From Weissella cibaria KACC 11862 (GTDB taxonomy: Bacteria > Bacillota > Bacilli > Lactobacillales > Lactobacillaceae): a stretch of DNA of 64,000 bases. The notes below the pieces were generated by a model. It made no database searches and had not been told where the DNA came from. It was given only the letters and a program-made list of their open reading frames with translations. The DNA lies in assembly GCF_000193635.1 (NCBI RefSeq), contig NZ_AEKT01000035.1, forward strand, positions 1 to 64,000. The letters are read 5' to 3'. Below, in pieces: positions 18,160 through 28,088 of the stretch (position 1 is the stretch's first letter; each line of letters begins with the position of its first letter). A program made the translations under genes and the position numbers.

Positions 18160-18173
18160 ATAATTTTTACTTA

Positions 18174-18608
18174 TCAGTTGTCAAAATATTGACTATCACC
18201 ACGCGCAGCAACACTTGCTTCTTCAGACAAAATATCATCAAGGCTTAATCCTAAGCCTGTTATAACTTTGTGTGGCTTAGTGGGCATTGACGCTACGGTT
18301 GTTTGCTTGACTGGTGCTGGTTCAACCGGCTTTGACTCCTCTACTAGCGGTTCAACTTCTGGCAATTCTGGCATTGCGGGCACAACGCGTGGTTGCAAGA
18401 CTTCAACCACAACTTGTTGCCGTGGCGTAACCATAGTTGCTTGAACCGGCGTCTCGACCGTGACTGAAGCCGATGACAAATTAACAGCATCTGTGTCTTC
18501 AGTTGCTAACAAAATATACGAGGTTTTAGCTGCCATTAGAGCCGCTACCTGACCATCATAGGTGTTCATTAAGCGCTCATAAAAAACAATAGGCCGACGA
18601 TCAACCAT
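18174..18608 (-). CDS. Hypothetical protein, 144 aa, Pro/Glu/Val-rich centre
   Basis: I do not recognise the family. The N-terminal 40 residues look folded (IVFYERLMNTYDG, then a hydrophobic SYILLATED strand). Residues about 50-115 form a low-complexity Val/Pro/Glu/Thr stretch, probably a disordered linker, followed by a short conserved-looking tail (GLGLSLDDILSEEA). There is no signal peptide or membrane helix. It follows ytpR by 16 bases with a GGTGAGGTGA ribosome site, so it is cotranscribed with ytpR, and the unit ends at a terminator. A linker with a short acidic tail could serve as a partner-binding peptide, but that is only inference. Confidence 0.7.
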   Translation of the reverse strand: MVDRRPIVFYERLMNTYDGQVAALMAAKTSYILLATEDTDAVNLSSASVTVETPVQATMVTPRQQVVVEVLQPRVVPAMPELPEVEPLVEESKPVEPAPVKQTTVASMPTKPHKVITGLGLSLDDILSEEASVAARGDSQYFDN

Positions 18609-18624
18609 GCGGTATCACCTCACC

Positions 18625-19263
18625 TTATTGAAATAATGCTTGTGCTTCCGCTGAACTTGCGTCAAATGGCGTACCAACTTCAGCAAAATCATCCGGCAAA
18701 ATCAAGGCACCAGGCACTTGTGGTGCGTTAGGCAAACGCAATTCACGACCTGATGTAATCATGCCGTTTGAAGCGACACCGCGCAAAGCGCCCGGCCAAA
18801 TAATTAAGCCAGATGGCATCATCGCACCAACCTTGGCAACAACCACCTTAATGCCTTGACGCATGTTAGGTGAACCTGACACGATTTGAACCCGTTCATC
18901 ATTATCAACAACCGTCGTTGTAATTTGAAGGTGATCTGAATCTGGATGTGGTTCAGCCTTTTCGACGTAGCCAACGACAAACTTAGGCGTTTCATCAGCA
19001 ACCAACTCTGCTTCAAAACCGGCTTCAACTAAAACAGCATTTAGCTTAGCAACATCATCTGACGTCAAAAATACTTGACCAGCCGTTTCGGGCAAATCCA
19101 ACATCGTTGACGCATGCAAAAAATTAAAACCAAGCGTCATGTTCTGCTCATCTGCAATGCGGACAACATTCTCTTTTTGTTCAAACGTGTGCTCAGCAGC
19201 TGGGGCCGTTAACACAACTAATACATCACCCATTCCGGCTGGGTTATAGCTGGCAATCAACAT
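18625..19263 (-). CDS. ytpR: YtpR-type tRNA-binding domain protein
   Basis: The 212-residue protein has the YtpR architecture: an N-terminal DUF4479-like region (MLIASYNPAGMGDVL) and a C-terminal OB-fold EMAP/tRNA-binding domain (KFVVGYVEKAEPHPDSDHLQ, VSGSPNMRQGIKVVVAKVGAMMPSG), the same fold as the N-terminus of PheT. Its role is unclear; tRNA or other nucleic acid binding is expected. The ATG at 19263 is preferred because a GGAG box precedes it and the family begins MLI. It starts 27 bases after the M42 peptidase. Confidence 0.9.
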   Translation of the reverse strand: MLIASYNPAGMGDVLVVLTAPAAEHTFEQKENVVRIADEQNMTLGFNFLHASTMLDLPETAGQVFLTSDDVAKLNAVLVEAGFEAELVADETPKFVVGYVEKAEPHPDSDHLQITTTVVDNDERVQIVSGSPNMRQGIKVVVAKVGAMMPSGLIIWPGALRGVASNGMITSGRELRLPNAPQVPGALILPDDFAEVGTPFDASSAEAQALFQ

Positions 19264-19290
19264 ATTGTCAGTCTCCATTTCTATTATTAA

Positions 19291-20364
19291 TTAATCACCG
19301 TACACAATATCGTGAACGGTTGTCTTATCTAATTTACGAGCAAGGGTCTCAACCAGCGCTTGGGCAGCCTCAAAATCAGCCACTGACCAAACTGTCTGGT
19401 GCGTGTGAATATAACGGGAAGCAACCCCCAAGGCAACTGAAGGAATACCGTTATTTTGTGATTGCGCGCCGTGTGCGTCCGTGCCACCCTTCGCCACAAA
19501 GTACTGCAACGGAATGTGGGCGTCATTAGCTGTATCAAGCACAAATTCCTTCAGACGCAATGGCATAATGACACCCGGATCAAAGACGCGTAACAAGGCG
19601 CCCCCGTCCATTTGGCCTTGCGCCTGATCTGACTTGGTATCATCAGCGGCGGAAGAATCTAATGCAAAGAACAAATCTGGTTGTAGTTGGTTGACGGCTG
19701 GGCCGACCCCACGCAAGCCGACTTCCTCTTGAACATTAGCGCCCATAATCAAGGTATTTGGCAATGCGTCATGTTGCAAATTTTCAAGCGCGTTCAAAAT
19801 TGTCACTAATCCAAAGCGATTATCCCAACTCTTTGAAACAACTCGCTTACCATTAGCCAGCATAACCGTTTTGACATCAGGCACAATAAAGTCACCCGGA
19901 CGAATACCAAAAGACCAAGCTTCGTCATGCGATGTAAAGCCACCATCAAAAAGAATATCTTCAATCTTCGGCGCCCCGTTTACGCCACCTTCGCGTAAGA
20001 AGTGCGGTGAGACTGCTGAAGAGACAACTGGATACGATGCGTCACGAGTAAAAAGCGTGAACCGTTGCGCTGAAACGGTATAAGGATTCCAACCGCCAAC
20101 CGGTGCCACAACTAACATGCCTCGAGCCGTAACTGCTGTGACAATAAAGCCCACTTCATCTAGGTGCGCGCCAAACATCACACGTGGTGCATCTGCATCC
20201 GTATGTTTACGGATACCGTATAGGCCACCAAGACCATTCTGCACAACTTCGTCAACTAAGGGCGTCAAATCATCACGAAATGCCTTTCTAATGGCATGTT
20301 CTTGACCTGATGTGCCTTGCAGTTCGGTATACTTAACAATTCGATTCCAAATTCGTTCTTCCAT
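19291..20364 (-). CDS. pepA: M42 family glutamyl aminopeptidase
   Basis: This 357-residue cytoplasmic metallo-aminopeptidase belongs to family M42, like lactococcal PepA, which releases N-terminal Glu/Asp from peptides. The two-metal site residues are all visible: His in FGAHLDEVGF, Asp in WDNRFGL, the Glu pair in NVQEEVGLRG, Asp in FALDSSAADD and the late His in GGTDAHGAQSQ. The family forms tetrahedral dodecamers. It lies in the phoPR-udk-pepA-ytpR run with no terminator between members, so it may be expressed from several promoters. Substrate preference is inferred from the family. Confidence 0.9.
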   Translation of the reverse strand: MEERIWNRIVKYTELQGTSGQEHAIRKAFRDDLTPLVDEVVQNGLGGLYGIRKHTDADAPRVMFGAHLDEVGFIVTAVTARGMLVVAPVGGWNPYTVSAQRFTLFTRDASYPVVSSAVSPHFLREGGVNGAPKIEDILFDGGFTSHDEAWSFGIRPGDFIVPDVKTVMLANGKRVVSKSWDNRFGLVTILNALENLQHDALPNTLIMGANVQEEVGLRGVGPAVNQLQPDLFFALDSSAADDTKSDQAQGQMDGGALLRVFDPGVIMPLRLKEFVLDTANDAHIPLQYFVAKGGTDAHGAQSQNNGIPSVALGVASRYIHTHQTVWSVADFEAAQALVETLARKLDKTTVHDIVYGD

Positions 20365-20389
20365 CTTGCAATCACACTTTCTTATCTAA

Positions 20390-21022
20390 TTACTTGTGTA
20401 AGTCTAAAATTGCACGTATCTGTGCTTCCAGCATGCCGATTCCGACAACATTTGCACCACCTTCGGGCAAAATAATATCTGCATAGCGCTTAGTTGGCTC
20501 AACAAATTGGTGATACATTGGCTTAACTGTCGCCAAATATTGGTTAACCACCGATTCTGTTGTACGACCACGCTCGACAATATCACGTTGCATCCGACGA
20601 ATGAAACGCAAATCATCATCTGTATCAACATAAACCTTAATATCAAGCATATCGCGAAGTTCAGGTTCTGTGAATAACAAAACCCCTTCAACGATGATAA
20701 CGTCGGCGGCAGCAACTGTCACCGTCTTGTCTGAACGCGTGTGTGCTGCGTAATCGTAAGTTGGTTGCTCAATTGTCTCACGTTGCAACAATTGCTTAAG
20801 CTGTGCAATCAACAAGTCATTATCTAATGAATCTGGGTGATCATAGTTTGTCGCAACACGTTGCGTCATACTTTTATCACCTTGATCCTTATAATATGCA
20901 TCCTGTGGAATCATGACCACAGACTCGCCCTTCAAGCGTTCAATAATTTCGCGGCTAACAGTTGTCTTTCCAGACCCTGAACCACCCGTAACCCCGATAA
21001 CAACTGGACGTGAGTTAGACAT
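20390..21022 (-). CDS. udk: Uridine kinase
   Basis: Udk phosphorylates uridine and cytidine to UMP/CMP in pyrimidine salvage. The 210-residue product has the P-loop GVTGGSGSGKTTVS, the substrate block IPQDAYYKDQ, NYDHPDSLD and the IIVEGVLLF strand with its base. Length matches the family. A GAGGAT box precedes the ATG; the gap to phoR upstream is 40 bases with no terminator. Confidence 0.93.
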   Translation of the reverse strand: MSNSRPVVIGVTGGSGSGKTTVSREIIERLKGESVVMIPQDAYYKDQGDKSMTQRVATNYDHPDSLDNDLLIAQLKQLLQRETIEQPTYDYAAHTRSDKTVTVAAADVIIVEGVLLFTEPELRDMLDIKVYVDTDDDLRFIRRMQRDIVERGRTTESVVNQYLATVKPMYHQFVEPTKRYADIILPEGGANVVGIGMLEAQIRAILDLHK

Positions 21023-21062
21023 TTTTCAATCCTCTTTCTTCAATACACTTTTTATATTATTA

Positions 21063-22433
21063 CTATTGTAGTGGCAAATTCACCGTAATGGTAGACCCAA
21101 CGCCAACTTGACTGTCAAGTTCAATCGTTCCTTGCGATTTTGAGACCAAATCCTGCACAATTGCTAAGCCCAGCCCGGTGCCGGGGATTGCTTGGTTCCG
21201 TGACTTGTCAATTCGATAAAAGCGTTCAAAAATCCGGCTTTGTTCTTCACTTGAAATACCTAAACCAGTATCTTTCACGGCCATCACAAATTCACTAGCC
21301 GTCACCATTGCGGCAACCTTTACGAGACCACCTGGCCGATTATACTTAATTGCATTAACAATTAAGTTCGTTAAAATTTGTCGAACGACACTTTCGTCCT
21401 GGTTAACTGTAAACGACGGACTAATTTCATTCTGGAGTTGTAAGCCTAACGTATCGGCGGCTGGTTTATTTGCCTCAAATATTTCTGTCGCAATATTCGC
21501 AACATTCACCGGTGCAACCTTCGACAAACGCTCTGGTGATTTTGCTAATGCTAGTATGTCTTCAGTCAATGCCAACAAACGACTCGTCTCACTTTGAATG
21601 ATATGCAAAAATTCATCCAAAGCCGCCGGATCATCCTTGGCACCAGCTAATAGCGTCTCAGTGAAACCAGCGATTGCCGTTAAGGGCGTTCGTAATTCAT
21701 GCGATGCATTAGCAACAAACGCACTCTGCATGTCCTGCATCTGCGTAACTTCAGTCATATCGTATAACAAAACTAATAGTTCGTGGTGTCGTTCGCGGGT
21801 TTCATAGTAAACTAATGACACATCAAGCATGCGATTATCAAACTTAACCAATTCGCGAACTTGCGTCTCCATTTTTAAAGCTTGCTCCAACAACGAAATT
21901 AAGCGGTGATGCTTAATAACATCCGAGTAATCGCGTCCTAATGCGTCGCGGTCAACAGCAAGCATCTCCTGTGCTTGGGCATTCATTTGAATAATCGTGC
22001 GTTCTGGTGTAATACGCAAAGCGCCTAATGGCATATTTGTCATTAAGGCAGCTAACGTGCTACCTTGTTGTTGCAATAATTTGATGCGATCGCGATTTAA
22101 GCGTTGCACGTCATTAATCGCTTCCGCTAGCGGTGCTAACGAATCATCAGGTCGCATTAAGATATGCCCAGCTCGCGTATTATCAGTATGTAAATCACGC
22201 AGTTTATCAATAAATATAGCCATGTGGGCATCACGACGTTGTTGTTGTAAATCCAAAGCCAAAGTCGTGGCACCTGACAAAAACATCGAGAGTAATACCA
22301 GCACATGGAATTTTAACGAGACAACTTGGTCGCCTAACGCAGACGCCACAAACAAAATCAGCCAAATTAAAACTGCATATAAAAACCAAAAAGCAACAAA
22401 CTTTTTGGCGTTTTGCATTAATTCTGTATGCAT
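21063..22433 (-). CDS. phoR: PhoR/WalK-like sensor histidine kinase
   Basis: This 456-residue kinase has two closely spaced N-terminal helices (about 12-31 and 42-60) and almost no extracellular loop, a PAS domain (about 125-230), a HisKA domain with NASHELRTP (His245) and a HATPase domain (TNLIVNAIKYNRPGG, DTGLGIS, GTGLGLAIVQ). That is the layout of Gram-positive PhoR kinases that sense membrane or internal cues. It starts 10 bases after phoP with an AGGAGG box overlapping the phoP end, so the two are coupled. No phosphate transport genes lie nearby, so phosphate sensing is an inference. Confidence 0.85.
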   Translation of the reverse strand: MHTELMQNAKKFVAFWFLYAVLIWLILFVASALGDQVVSLKFHVLVLLSMFLSGATTLALDLQQQRRDAHMAIFIDKLRDLHTDNTRAGHILMRPDDSLAPLAEAINDVQRLNRDRIKLLQQQGSTLAALMTNMPLGALRITPERTIIQMNAQAQEMLAVDRDALGRDYSDVIKHHRLISLLEQALKMETQVRELVKFDNRMLDVSLVYYETRERHHELLVLLYDMTEVTQMQDMQSAFVANASHELRTPLTAIAGFTETLLAGAKDDPAALDEFLHIIQSETSRLLALTEDILALAKSPERLSKVAPVNVANIATEIFEANKPAADTLGLQLQNEISPSFTVNQDESVVRQILTNLIVNAIKYNRPGGLVKVAAMVTASEFVMAVKDTGLGISSEEQSRIFERFYRIDKSRNQAIPGTGLGLAIVQDLVSKSQGTIELDSQVGVGSTITVNLPLQ

Positions 22434-22442
22434 CCGAGCCTC

Positions 22443-23156
22443 CTAATCTACCGCTTGATCATCAAACCGGTACCCAAAGCCACGCACGGTTTTTAAATGA
22501 ACTGGGTGTTTAGGATCGTCTTCCACCTTATCGCGGAGATGCGACAAGTGCATATCAACCATTCGTGTATCGGGGCCAGCATAATCGTACCCCCAAACAC
22601 CGTGCAGAATTGTTTCACGGTCTAGAACACGTCCTTCACGATCTGCCATATAAGCCAATAGCTCATATTCCTTTGGTGTTAGCTTTACAATTTCACCCTG
22701 TCGTTGCACAACCATCTTATCAAAATCGATTGTTAGATTACCAAATTGTTTTAGTTTCGTTGGTGTTTTCGCTACTTGCGGTTCTTGTTGTTTATCCAAA
22801 CGACGCAAAACCGCCCGAACGCGCGCAATCACTTCACGTGGACTAAATGGCTTCGTGACATAATCGTCCGCCCCAATTTCGAGACCCAAAATTTTGTCAA
22901 CTTCGTCATCCAAGGCGGTAATCATAATAATTGGAATACGATTCTGTTCGCCTCGCAGTTCTCGTGTTAAGTCAACGCCACTCTTACCAGGCAACATGAC
23001 ATCTAGCAGCATCAAATCAATAGGATGATTCGCCAGCTGATTTCGTGCCTCGTCACCGGATGTAGCAGTCACGACCTCGAAGCCTGATTTAGTCAGGTTG
23101 TATGACAGTAGCGTCACCAATGACGGTTCATCATCTACAACTAAAATTGTTGCCAT
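22443..23156 (-). CDS. phoP: PhoP-type response regulator (OmpR family)
   Basis: The 237-residue product has a receiver domain with VDDE at 7-10, phospho-acceptor Asp52 (LMLLDVMLP) and Lys in VTKPFSPREV. The winged-helix output domain follows (LTPKEYELLAYM, VWGYDYAGPDTRMVDMHLSHL, VRGFGYRF). The pattern is that of PhoP/WalR regulators; the partner kinase and the PDTRMVDMH loop favour PhoP. An extended -10 (TGTTAAACT) lies shortly upstream, so phoPR begins a transcription unit after the dextransucrase terminator. Confidence 0.87.
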   Translation of the reverse strand: MATILVVDDEPSLVTLLSYNLTKSGFEVVTATSGDEARNQLANHPIDLMLLDVMLPGKSGVDLTRELRGEQNRIPIIMITALDDEVDKILGLEIGADDYVTKPFSPREVIARVRAVLRRLDKQQEPQVAKTPTKLKQFGNLTIDFDKMVVQRQGEIVKLTPKEYELLAYMADREGRVLDRETILHGVWGYDYAGPDTRMVDMHLSHLRDKVEDDPKHPVHLKTVRGFGYRFDDQAVD

Positions 23157-23271
23157 ATAACAGACTCCTCAAAATATTAATTACTAATAAGTTTAACACG
23201 AAAAGACGCTTGCGCGCCCGCTAATTCTGAGTCCCAATGCAAAAATGAGCACTTATTTAGTTATCGAAACT

Positions 23272-23299
23272 AAAAAAGACGATACAAAATCGTCTTTTC
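23272..23299. terminator. Terminator after the dextransucrase gene
   Basis: A perfect 10-bp stem AAAAGACGAT/ATCGTCTTTT with A- and T-run flanks lies just past the dextransucrase stop. It is symmetrical and could work in either direction. Confidence 0.9.
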
Positions 23300-23314
23300 T
23301 AGTCCATTATTCAG

Positions 23315-26300
23315 TTAAAACGTCACCAACGTACCAACACCAGTTTGCGCATCAAAAGTGTACGTTTGGTGCGTTAGTGGATCGGTCACGGTACCACCCT
23401 TTAGTTGCACACCATTAGCATCAAAATAGCGATACTCACCATTAATACGCTGCAAACCGGTTACCATTCGTCCCAAATCATCAAAATAGTACCATTTGCC
23501 ATCATGAAACGCGTAATCTTGTTTGATTTCAGCGCCTGTTGTGCCATTAAAATAATGCACACCGTTAGTATCATAGACAAAATCATCTTTTACCTGATGA
23601 TTATTATCATCAAAATACAACGTGTCTTGGCCAACCGTAATTTGTCCGCGTGCCAAGTCTCCTGCAGCATCGGCGTACAACCAATGTCCATCTGTATCAA
23701 GAATAAACTGTTGCTTCACGAGATTACCACTATTGGCTTCGTAGTACCGTGCCTGATTATCGTCAGTTCGAATGAGCACTGCTTTCGCTTGGACACCGTT
23801 TGTGCCGAAATATTGTTCATGGCCGTCAACAGTCAAAGCTTGGTTACGAACAACGTTACCGTCTGCATCAACCCGGAACGCATTTGCTTGGTGGTCAGTC
23901 ACATATTGATTAATGACCAGGCGACCTGTTTTATCATAGTACTGACGTTGACCATCCGCACTTTGTACAAACGCATCCGTCAGAGCAATACCGTTTGGTA
24001 GGAAGAAATACTGGTCTTGGTGCACACGTTGCTTACCCGTTACCATGACGCCCTGATCATCAAAATAATACAGCGCCCCATCGTCACCCATAATGAAGGC
24101 ATCTTTGGCCGACGTACCACTCAATGTTTCAAAATGATAACCATCTGCCTCGTGATAGAATCCGGTCATCACTGGTTGTCCGAGTAATTGCTTTGGTAAG
24201 TTCACATTACCGTCATTTGCCGTCACCTTGTAATAAGCATTTGTACCATTATCACGTAGCACATAGCCAGCTCCACGGCCTTGAATTGCGGTACCATTCA
24301 AATACTTAGCTGACCATTCTTTAATTTTTACTGAATCATCAATGGTTTGTCCGGTTGAAATTTGACGTGTCGTAAATAAATCAGGGTAGAGCGCACGTAA
24401 CCGCTCAAGGAACTCACCACCGTACTGTTTCTGATACTCACCGCCACCCCGAGTGCTCGTCACATATAAAATATGTTGGATGTCAGAGTGTGTATCTGGC
24501 TCACCCATATTGTTTGTTCGGGTGACTTGTACCAATTCCTTACCTGGTAATGTATACAATTGATCCGGCACAAAATCAGCCATTACTTGCATGCCATTTG
24601 CATGCAATGCTTTGATGACGTTCCGCAAATCCGTATCATCCCCATACTTAGTTGGCGTACCAAACCCTAAATCATAACGGTCAGTGAAGGCATAGCCATT
24701 TTGAATAATCGCATCCAAAAAGGTTCCGTCGGTTGAAGACCGGTATTGTGGCGCTAACTGTACCGAAGTTATTCCCCAATCGTGTAACTGGTCAGCATGA
24801 TTGGCTAACACAACGTTGGTGTACGTGTCATGGCTTGTTGGCATAGCCTGGAAATTCGAAAATGATTCAAAGATGACTTGACTATCTAAAGCCGCATTAG
24901 AATGGTAGGCAGATCCATCCGTTGAACTGTTGGTTGACGCAGTAGATCGCGCATCCTGGTTCGCTGGTGCACCAGTTGGCACCCACATTGCCAAGAAGCC
25001 TGACACTTGTGGATTCAACACGCCATATACGTCATGGTTATTGAAAATTAAATCACCCTTATTATCGGTATAACGAATTGGAGCATCATCGTCATTATAA
25101 ATGGTTAATCCGGTCGCGGTCGTTAGTACAACTGCTCGGAATGCTTGATTCGCGTGCGCAAGTCCCATGTGTAACACCACGTTATCTTGTTGTCCCAATT
25201 GCAACTTTGGGTTGTTGCTAATAATTAATCCCACACCCTCAGTCCGAGTCTCAGCATTTCCTAAATCACTGGCCGTCATGGCACCCTTACCAAACCGAAC
25301 GCTAGTCAAGACGTCGTGCTGGTCAACCGCCATCGTTTGTCCACCAGCTACATACTTCGTGCGCGCTTGTAACATAGCCGAAATCGCATCAAAATAGGGT
25401 GATTTTGTCGCCATGAATTGCCCATCGTCAGTGTACAAGTCACCATAGTAAATTCGTGGAATAACATCCTTGTTCGTTAACAGCATGGCGTATGCAGATG
25501 GCATATTGTAGTGCGTGTAAGTTTTAACGGCCTTCTTTTGGTCCGCATTGTAAATCTTAAACGCTTCTGCCATTTGTTCTTCCGTAGGCATTAACCCGTT
25601 TCCTGCTTCTGGATGTAGCTTCGTCACGATTTCAGCAATGACTGTTTGCACTTCGCTATCATGGGCACGCACAAACGAGTAACTAGGTTGCGCCGTGTTT
25701 TCTGTATCATCATTAGCACGGTTGGTGAGATAGAAGTCCATAAAGCGTGCCATGGTGCCACGTTGTGCCTCTGGCTTGGTTAATGACCAAATCAACTGTG
25801 TGTGCATATAATCATCCATCGTTAATTGATCATTGCCGTGTGCTTGCATATACGCCGGATCGTTATGGCTCCAATCCTCAAGTATTGAAAGATGCTTATT
25901 TGATGTCGCGTCAGTCGTGGCCATGCCATAGGCATCACGGAAATACTGAGCTGCTAGTTGAAGTAAATCAGCATCGACATTATCGACCGCATCAATCCGT
26001 ATGGCATCAAAATTTGCATCCGGATCATCAGCTGTAATATCCCCAAAATGCATCAAGTAGTACAACCAATTCAATTGTTCTGCCTGAACTTGTGGATTTG
26101 AATTGTCAACGTCATTTGCCAGCAATAATTCGTAACCGCCAAGCGAGTCATCAATGTGATACAAGCGTTCACCAGTCTGATTTGTTGGCGTGCGATTCAT
26201 GAGGCGATAATCCGAATTAGCGTCTGTGTCGCCGTTATTCTCAAATGTTAGCGCCCCACCTTGCAAATGATCATCATTAACATCTTCACTGGTTTTATTC

Positions 26301-27694
26301 CACTGTGGCTGTGTCACAACAAACGCGGCCATTAATTCACGTAACCAGGCCGTTGATTGGCGCACCGTAATTTGGTGCTCAACGGCCGCTTGAATAGCAT
26401 CGGTTGCCGCAGTTAGCGTGGCTTCTGAATCGGCAGCTGACACACTTGCATTTGACATATCTAATGCGTGATTCATGTAGTTCACGTAATCGGCCTGAGT
26501 TTGTTTTGTTGGCCACCAAGTTGCTAACAGTGGTCGAAATTCAGTTGGTTGCGATTCGCGCCACGTCTCACCATTTTCCAAAATATCGGTTGGGCGATAC
26601 CAAGTATCAGCCGTCAGGTAGCCAGCCATCGAATCAAAATCTGCTGGTGTCGTACCATGTGCTGCATTATGTTTGATATTGTCGTCAGGAACCGGTTCCG
26701 TTTCAGGGTTGAATTCAGGATGATCAGCCGGTTGTCCAACACCTGTTTGATCATCAAAATACATCATCTTGTCATCAACTGACGTGGCAATGCCTTTCAG
26801 CATTCGACCTTGCTCATCAAAATCATAAACCTTGTTTGCAATTGTTTGGATTCCCGTGACAACATGACCTTGTGCGTCGAAATAATACGTATCTCGATTC
26901 GCTGTTTGGCCGAAATCATTCTTGATTTGATAGCCGCTTTGATTAAAACCGTAGATAACGCCATTGACTGCTTGCGTTTGCGTTAATGCTCGTCCTTCTT
27001 GTCCATCATAATACGCACGGTTACCATCACTTTCACGCCAATCACCCTTGACTTGTTTGCCATCGGCGTCAAAGTAAACCGCAAACGTATCAATCGTTTG
27101 TCGACCGACTAACTTTTTTCCAGCTCGATAATAGACCCAATCACCACCTTCATCATGGTAACCATCTGACACGGCGCTGCTTATCACTGCTGATTCGCTT
27201 GTGGCTGTTGTCACTGAAGATGCTGAACTACTCGTGGCCACCGAACTAACGGTTGCGCTAGTCACCGCCGCCGACTGACTGCCAGAAGCATCACTAGTTG
27301 TTGCCGCTAGTGATGACTTAACAAATGATGATGACATTGACCCTGACGAACTCGTAAATTGTGATCCAGTATCTGGCACAGCGACGCTATCACTCACTAC
27401 GCTTGCACTTGCACTTGTACTATCAACTACCGTACTTGAACTGTCAGGCAGGTCACTCGTGTCAACATTGACTGAGCTTGAAGTCGACGCCGATGCCGGC
27501 GTCTTAGTGGCGGACGTGTCTTCACTGGTCTGTGTCGTCTGTGTCGTCTCCGTTGCACGTTGTTCACTTGGTAATACAGTATCAGCCTGCGTGTTACCAG
27601 CGAATGCCAGCCCAACAAACAAAGCACCGGCAGCTACCCAAAACTTTCCGGACTTGTACATCTTTTTTCTAAACTTCTGTGACTCGTCTTGCAA
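23315..27694 (-). CDS. dsr: GH70 glucansucrase (dextransucrase)
   Basis: This 1459-residue secreted enzyme makes alpha-glucan from sucrose outside the cell. The N-terminus carries the KxYKxGKxW signal ([10 protein letters not shown]), likely cut after TQA at residue 37. A Ser/Thr/Ala/Val-rich variable region (about 40-180) and aromatic glucan-binding repeats (about 180-320) follow. The GH70 core is complete and in the permuted order: nucleophile Asp568 in [17 protein letters not shown], acid/base Glu606 in [10 protein letters not shown], transition-state Asp679 in RAHDSEVQT, and motif I with Asp1040 in [11 protein letters not shown]-type repeats ([14 protein letters not shown] and similar) fill the end. 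HDSEVQT is typical of mainly alpha-1,6 (dextran) enzymes; linkage is inferred. Confidence 0.95.
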   Translation of the reverse strand: MQDESQKFRKKMYKSGKFWVAAGALFVGLAFAGNTQADTVLPSEQRATETTQTTQTSEDTSATKTPASASTSSSVNVDTSDLPDSSSTVVDSTSASASVVSDSVAVPDTGSQFTSSSGSMSSSFVKSSLAATTSDASGSQSAAVTSATVSSVATSSSASSVTTATSESAVISSAVSDGYHDEGGDWVYYRAGKKLVGRQTIDTFAVYFDADGKQVKGDWRESDGNRAYYDGQEGRALTQTQAVNGVIYGFNQSGYQIKNDFGQTANRDTYYFDAQGHVVTGIQTIANKVYDFDEQGRMLKGIATSVDDKMMYFDDQTGVGQPADHPEFNPETEPVPDDNIKHNAAHGTTPADFDSMAGYLTADTWYRPTDILENGETWRESQPTEFRPLLATWWPTKQTQADYVNYMNHALDMSNASVSAADSEATLTAATDAIQAAVEHQITVRQSTAWLRELMAAFVVTQPQWNKTSEDVNDDHLQGGALTFENNGDTDANSDYRLMNRTPTNQTGERLYHIDDSLGGYELLLANDVDNSNPQVQAEQLNWLYYLMHFGDITADDPDANFDAIRIDAVDNVDADLLQLAAQYFRDAYGMATTDATSNKHLSILEDWSHNDPAYMQAHGNDQLTMDDYMHTQLIWSLTKPEAQRGTMARFMDFYLTNRANDDTENTAQPSYSFVRAHDSEVQTVIAEIVTKLHPEAGNGLMPTEEQMAEAFKIYNADQKKAVKTYTHYNMPSAYAMLLTNKDVIPRIYYGDLYTDDGQFMATKSPYFDAISAMLQARTKYVAGGQTMAVDQHDVLTSVRFGKGAMTASDLGNAETRTEGVGLIISNNPKLQLGQQDNVVLHMGLAHANQAFRAVVLTTATGLTIYNDDDAPIRYTDNKGDLIFNNHDVYGVLNPQVSGFLAMWVPTGAPANQDARSTASTNSSTDGSAYHSNAALDSQVIFESFSNFQAMPTSHDTYTNVVLANHADQLHDWGITSVQLAPQYRSSTDGTFLDAIIQNGYAFTDRYDLGFGTPTKYGDDTDLRNVIKALHANGMQVMADFVPDQLYTLPGKELVQVTRTNNMGEPDTHSDIQHILYVTSTRGGGEYQKQYGGEFLERLRALYPDLFTTRQISTGQTIDDSVKIKEWSAKYLNGTAIQGRGAGYVLRDNGTNAYYKVTANDGNVNLPKQLLGQPVMTGFYHEADGYHFETLSGTSAKDAFIMGDDGALYYFDDQGVMVTGKQRVHQDQYFFLPNGIALTDAFVQSADGQRQYYDKTGRLVINQYVTDHQANAFRVDADGNVVRNQALTVDGHEQYFGTNGVQAKAVLIRTDDNQARYYEANSGNLVKQQFILDTDGHWLYADAAGDLARGQITVGQDTLYFDDNNHQVKDDFVYDTNGVHYFNGTTGAEIKQDYAFHDGKWYYFDDLGRMVTGLQRINGEYRYFDANGVQLKGGTVTDPLTHQTYTFDAQTGVGTLVTF

Positions 27695-27746
27695 AATTAT
27701 ATCCCCGTATTCTATTCATATCCCCAAGGCCTTGGTGTAGGGTTCA

Positions 27747-27775
27747 CCTTAACGCGGACATAATCTCTCTGTCAA
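27747..27775 (-). promoter_or_regulatory. Possible promoter of the dextransucrase gene
   Basis: A perfect -35 TTGACA (27770-27775) is present, but at 17-18 bases spacing the -10 is only TTAAGG/TAAGGT. A good -35 with a poor -10 suggests a promoter that needs an activator or is weak. Other TAAAAT boxes upstream lack a matching -35. Confidence 0.35.
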
Positions 27776-28026
27776 TTTTTTCACAATGTCATTTTAGAAC
27801 CGGTTCCATTTTATTCATATGCAAGCATAATGAGACTCGTTAGTTAAATTAGTGCTTTTTATCCAAATTGCCTTAAGTCACAGTACCCCATCCTTACTCA
27901 GAACATTAGTTCCACGGGTACCCTTTAGTTTACAACTGTAAATCTAATATATATAAAATATAAAAAACATACAAAAATTAATTATTGATATTTCACAAAC
28001 CACCGTTATTGGTAGCACAAGTAAAT

Positions 28027-28073
28027 AAAAAAATGCCGATGAATTAACAGCTACTAACTGTCAAATCATCGAC
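28027..28073 (-). terminator. Terminator of the MFS gene at 28.1-29.3 kb
   Basis: An imperfect 13-bp stem (GATGATTTGACAG with CTGTTAATTCATC on the minus strand) is followed by seven T's, directly beyond the MFS stop codon. Confidence 0.75.
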
Positions 28074-28088
28074 CATAAAGATATTATG

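Larger units (their letters stand above)
27695..28088. other. Gene-free upstream region of the dextransucrase gene
   Basis: This 394-base stretch contains no credible ORF. It holds a possible dextransucrase promoter (27747-27775), two perfect palindromes (GAACCGGTTC at 27797-27806 and CCAAGGCCTTGG at 27724-27735), an AT-rich block around 27940-27990 and the terminator of the downstream MFS gene (28027-28073). Nothing else was recognised between 27810 and 27940. Confidence 0.6.

Noticed and set aside
18174-18608. MPELPEVE string inside the 144-aa protein, the same as the MutM N-terminus
   Set aside because: It is internal to a Pro/Glu-rich linker, not at the N-terminus, and no other part of Fpg is present; coincidence of composition.
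23405-24001. Long plus-strand open frame (198 codons) opposite the dextransucrase gene
   Set aside because: It is the antisense shadow of the repetitive C-terminal domain: no ribosome site, low-complexity hydrophobic composition, and the minus strand is clearly coding.
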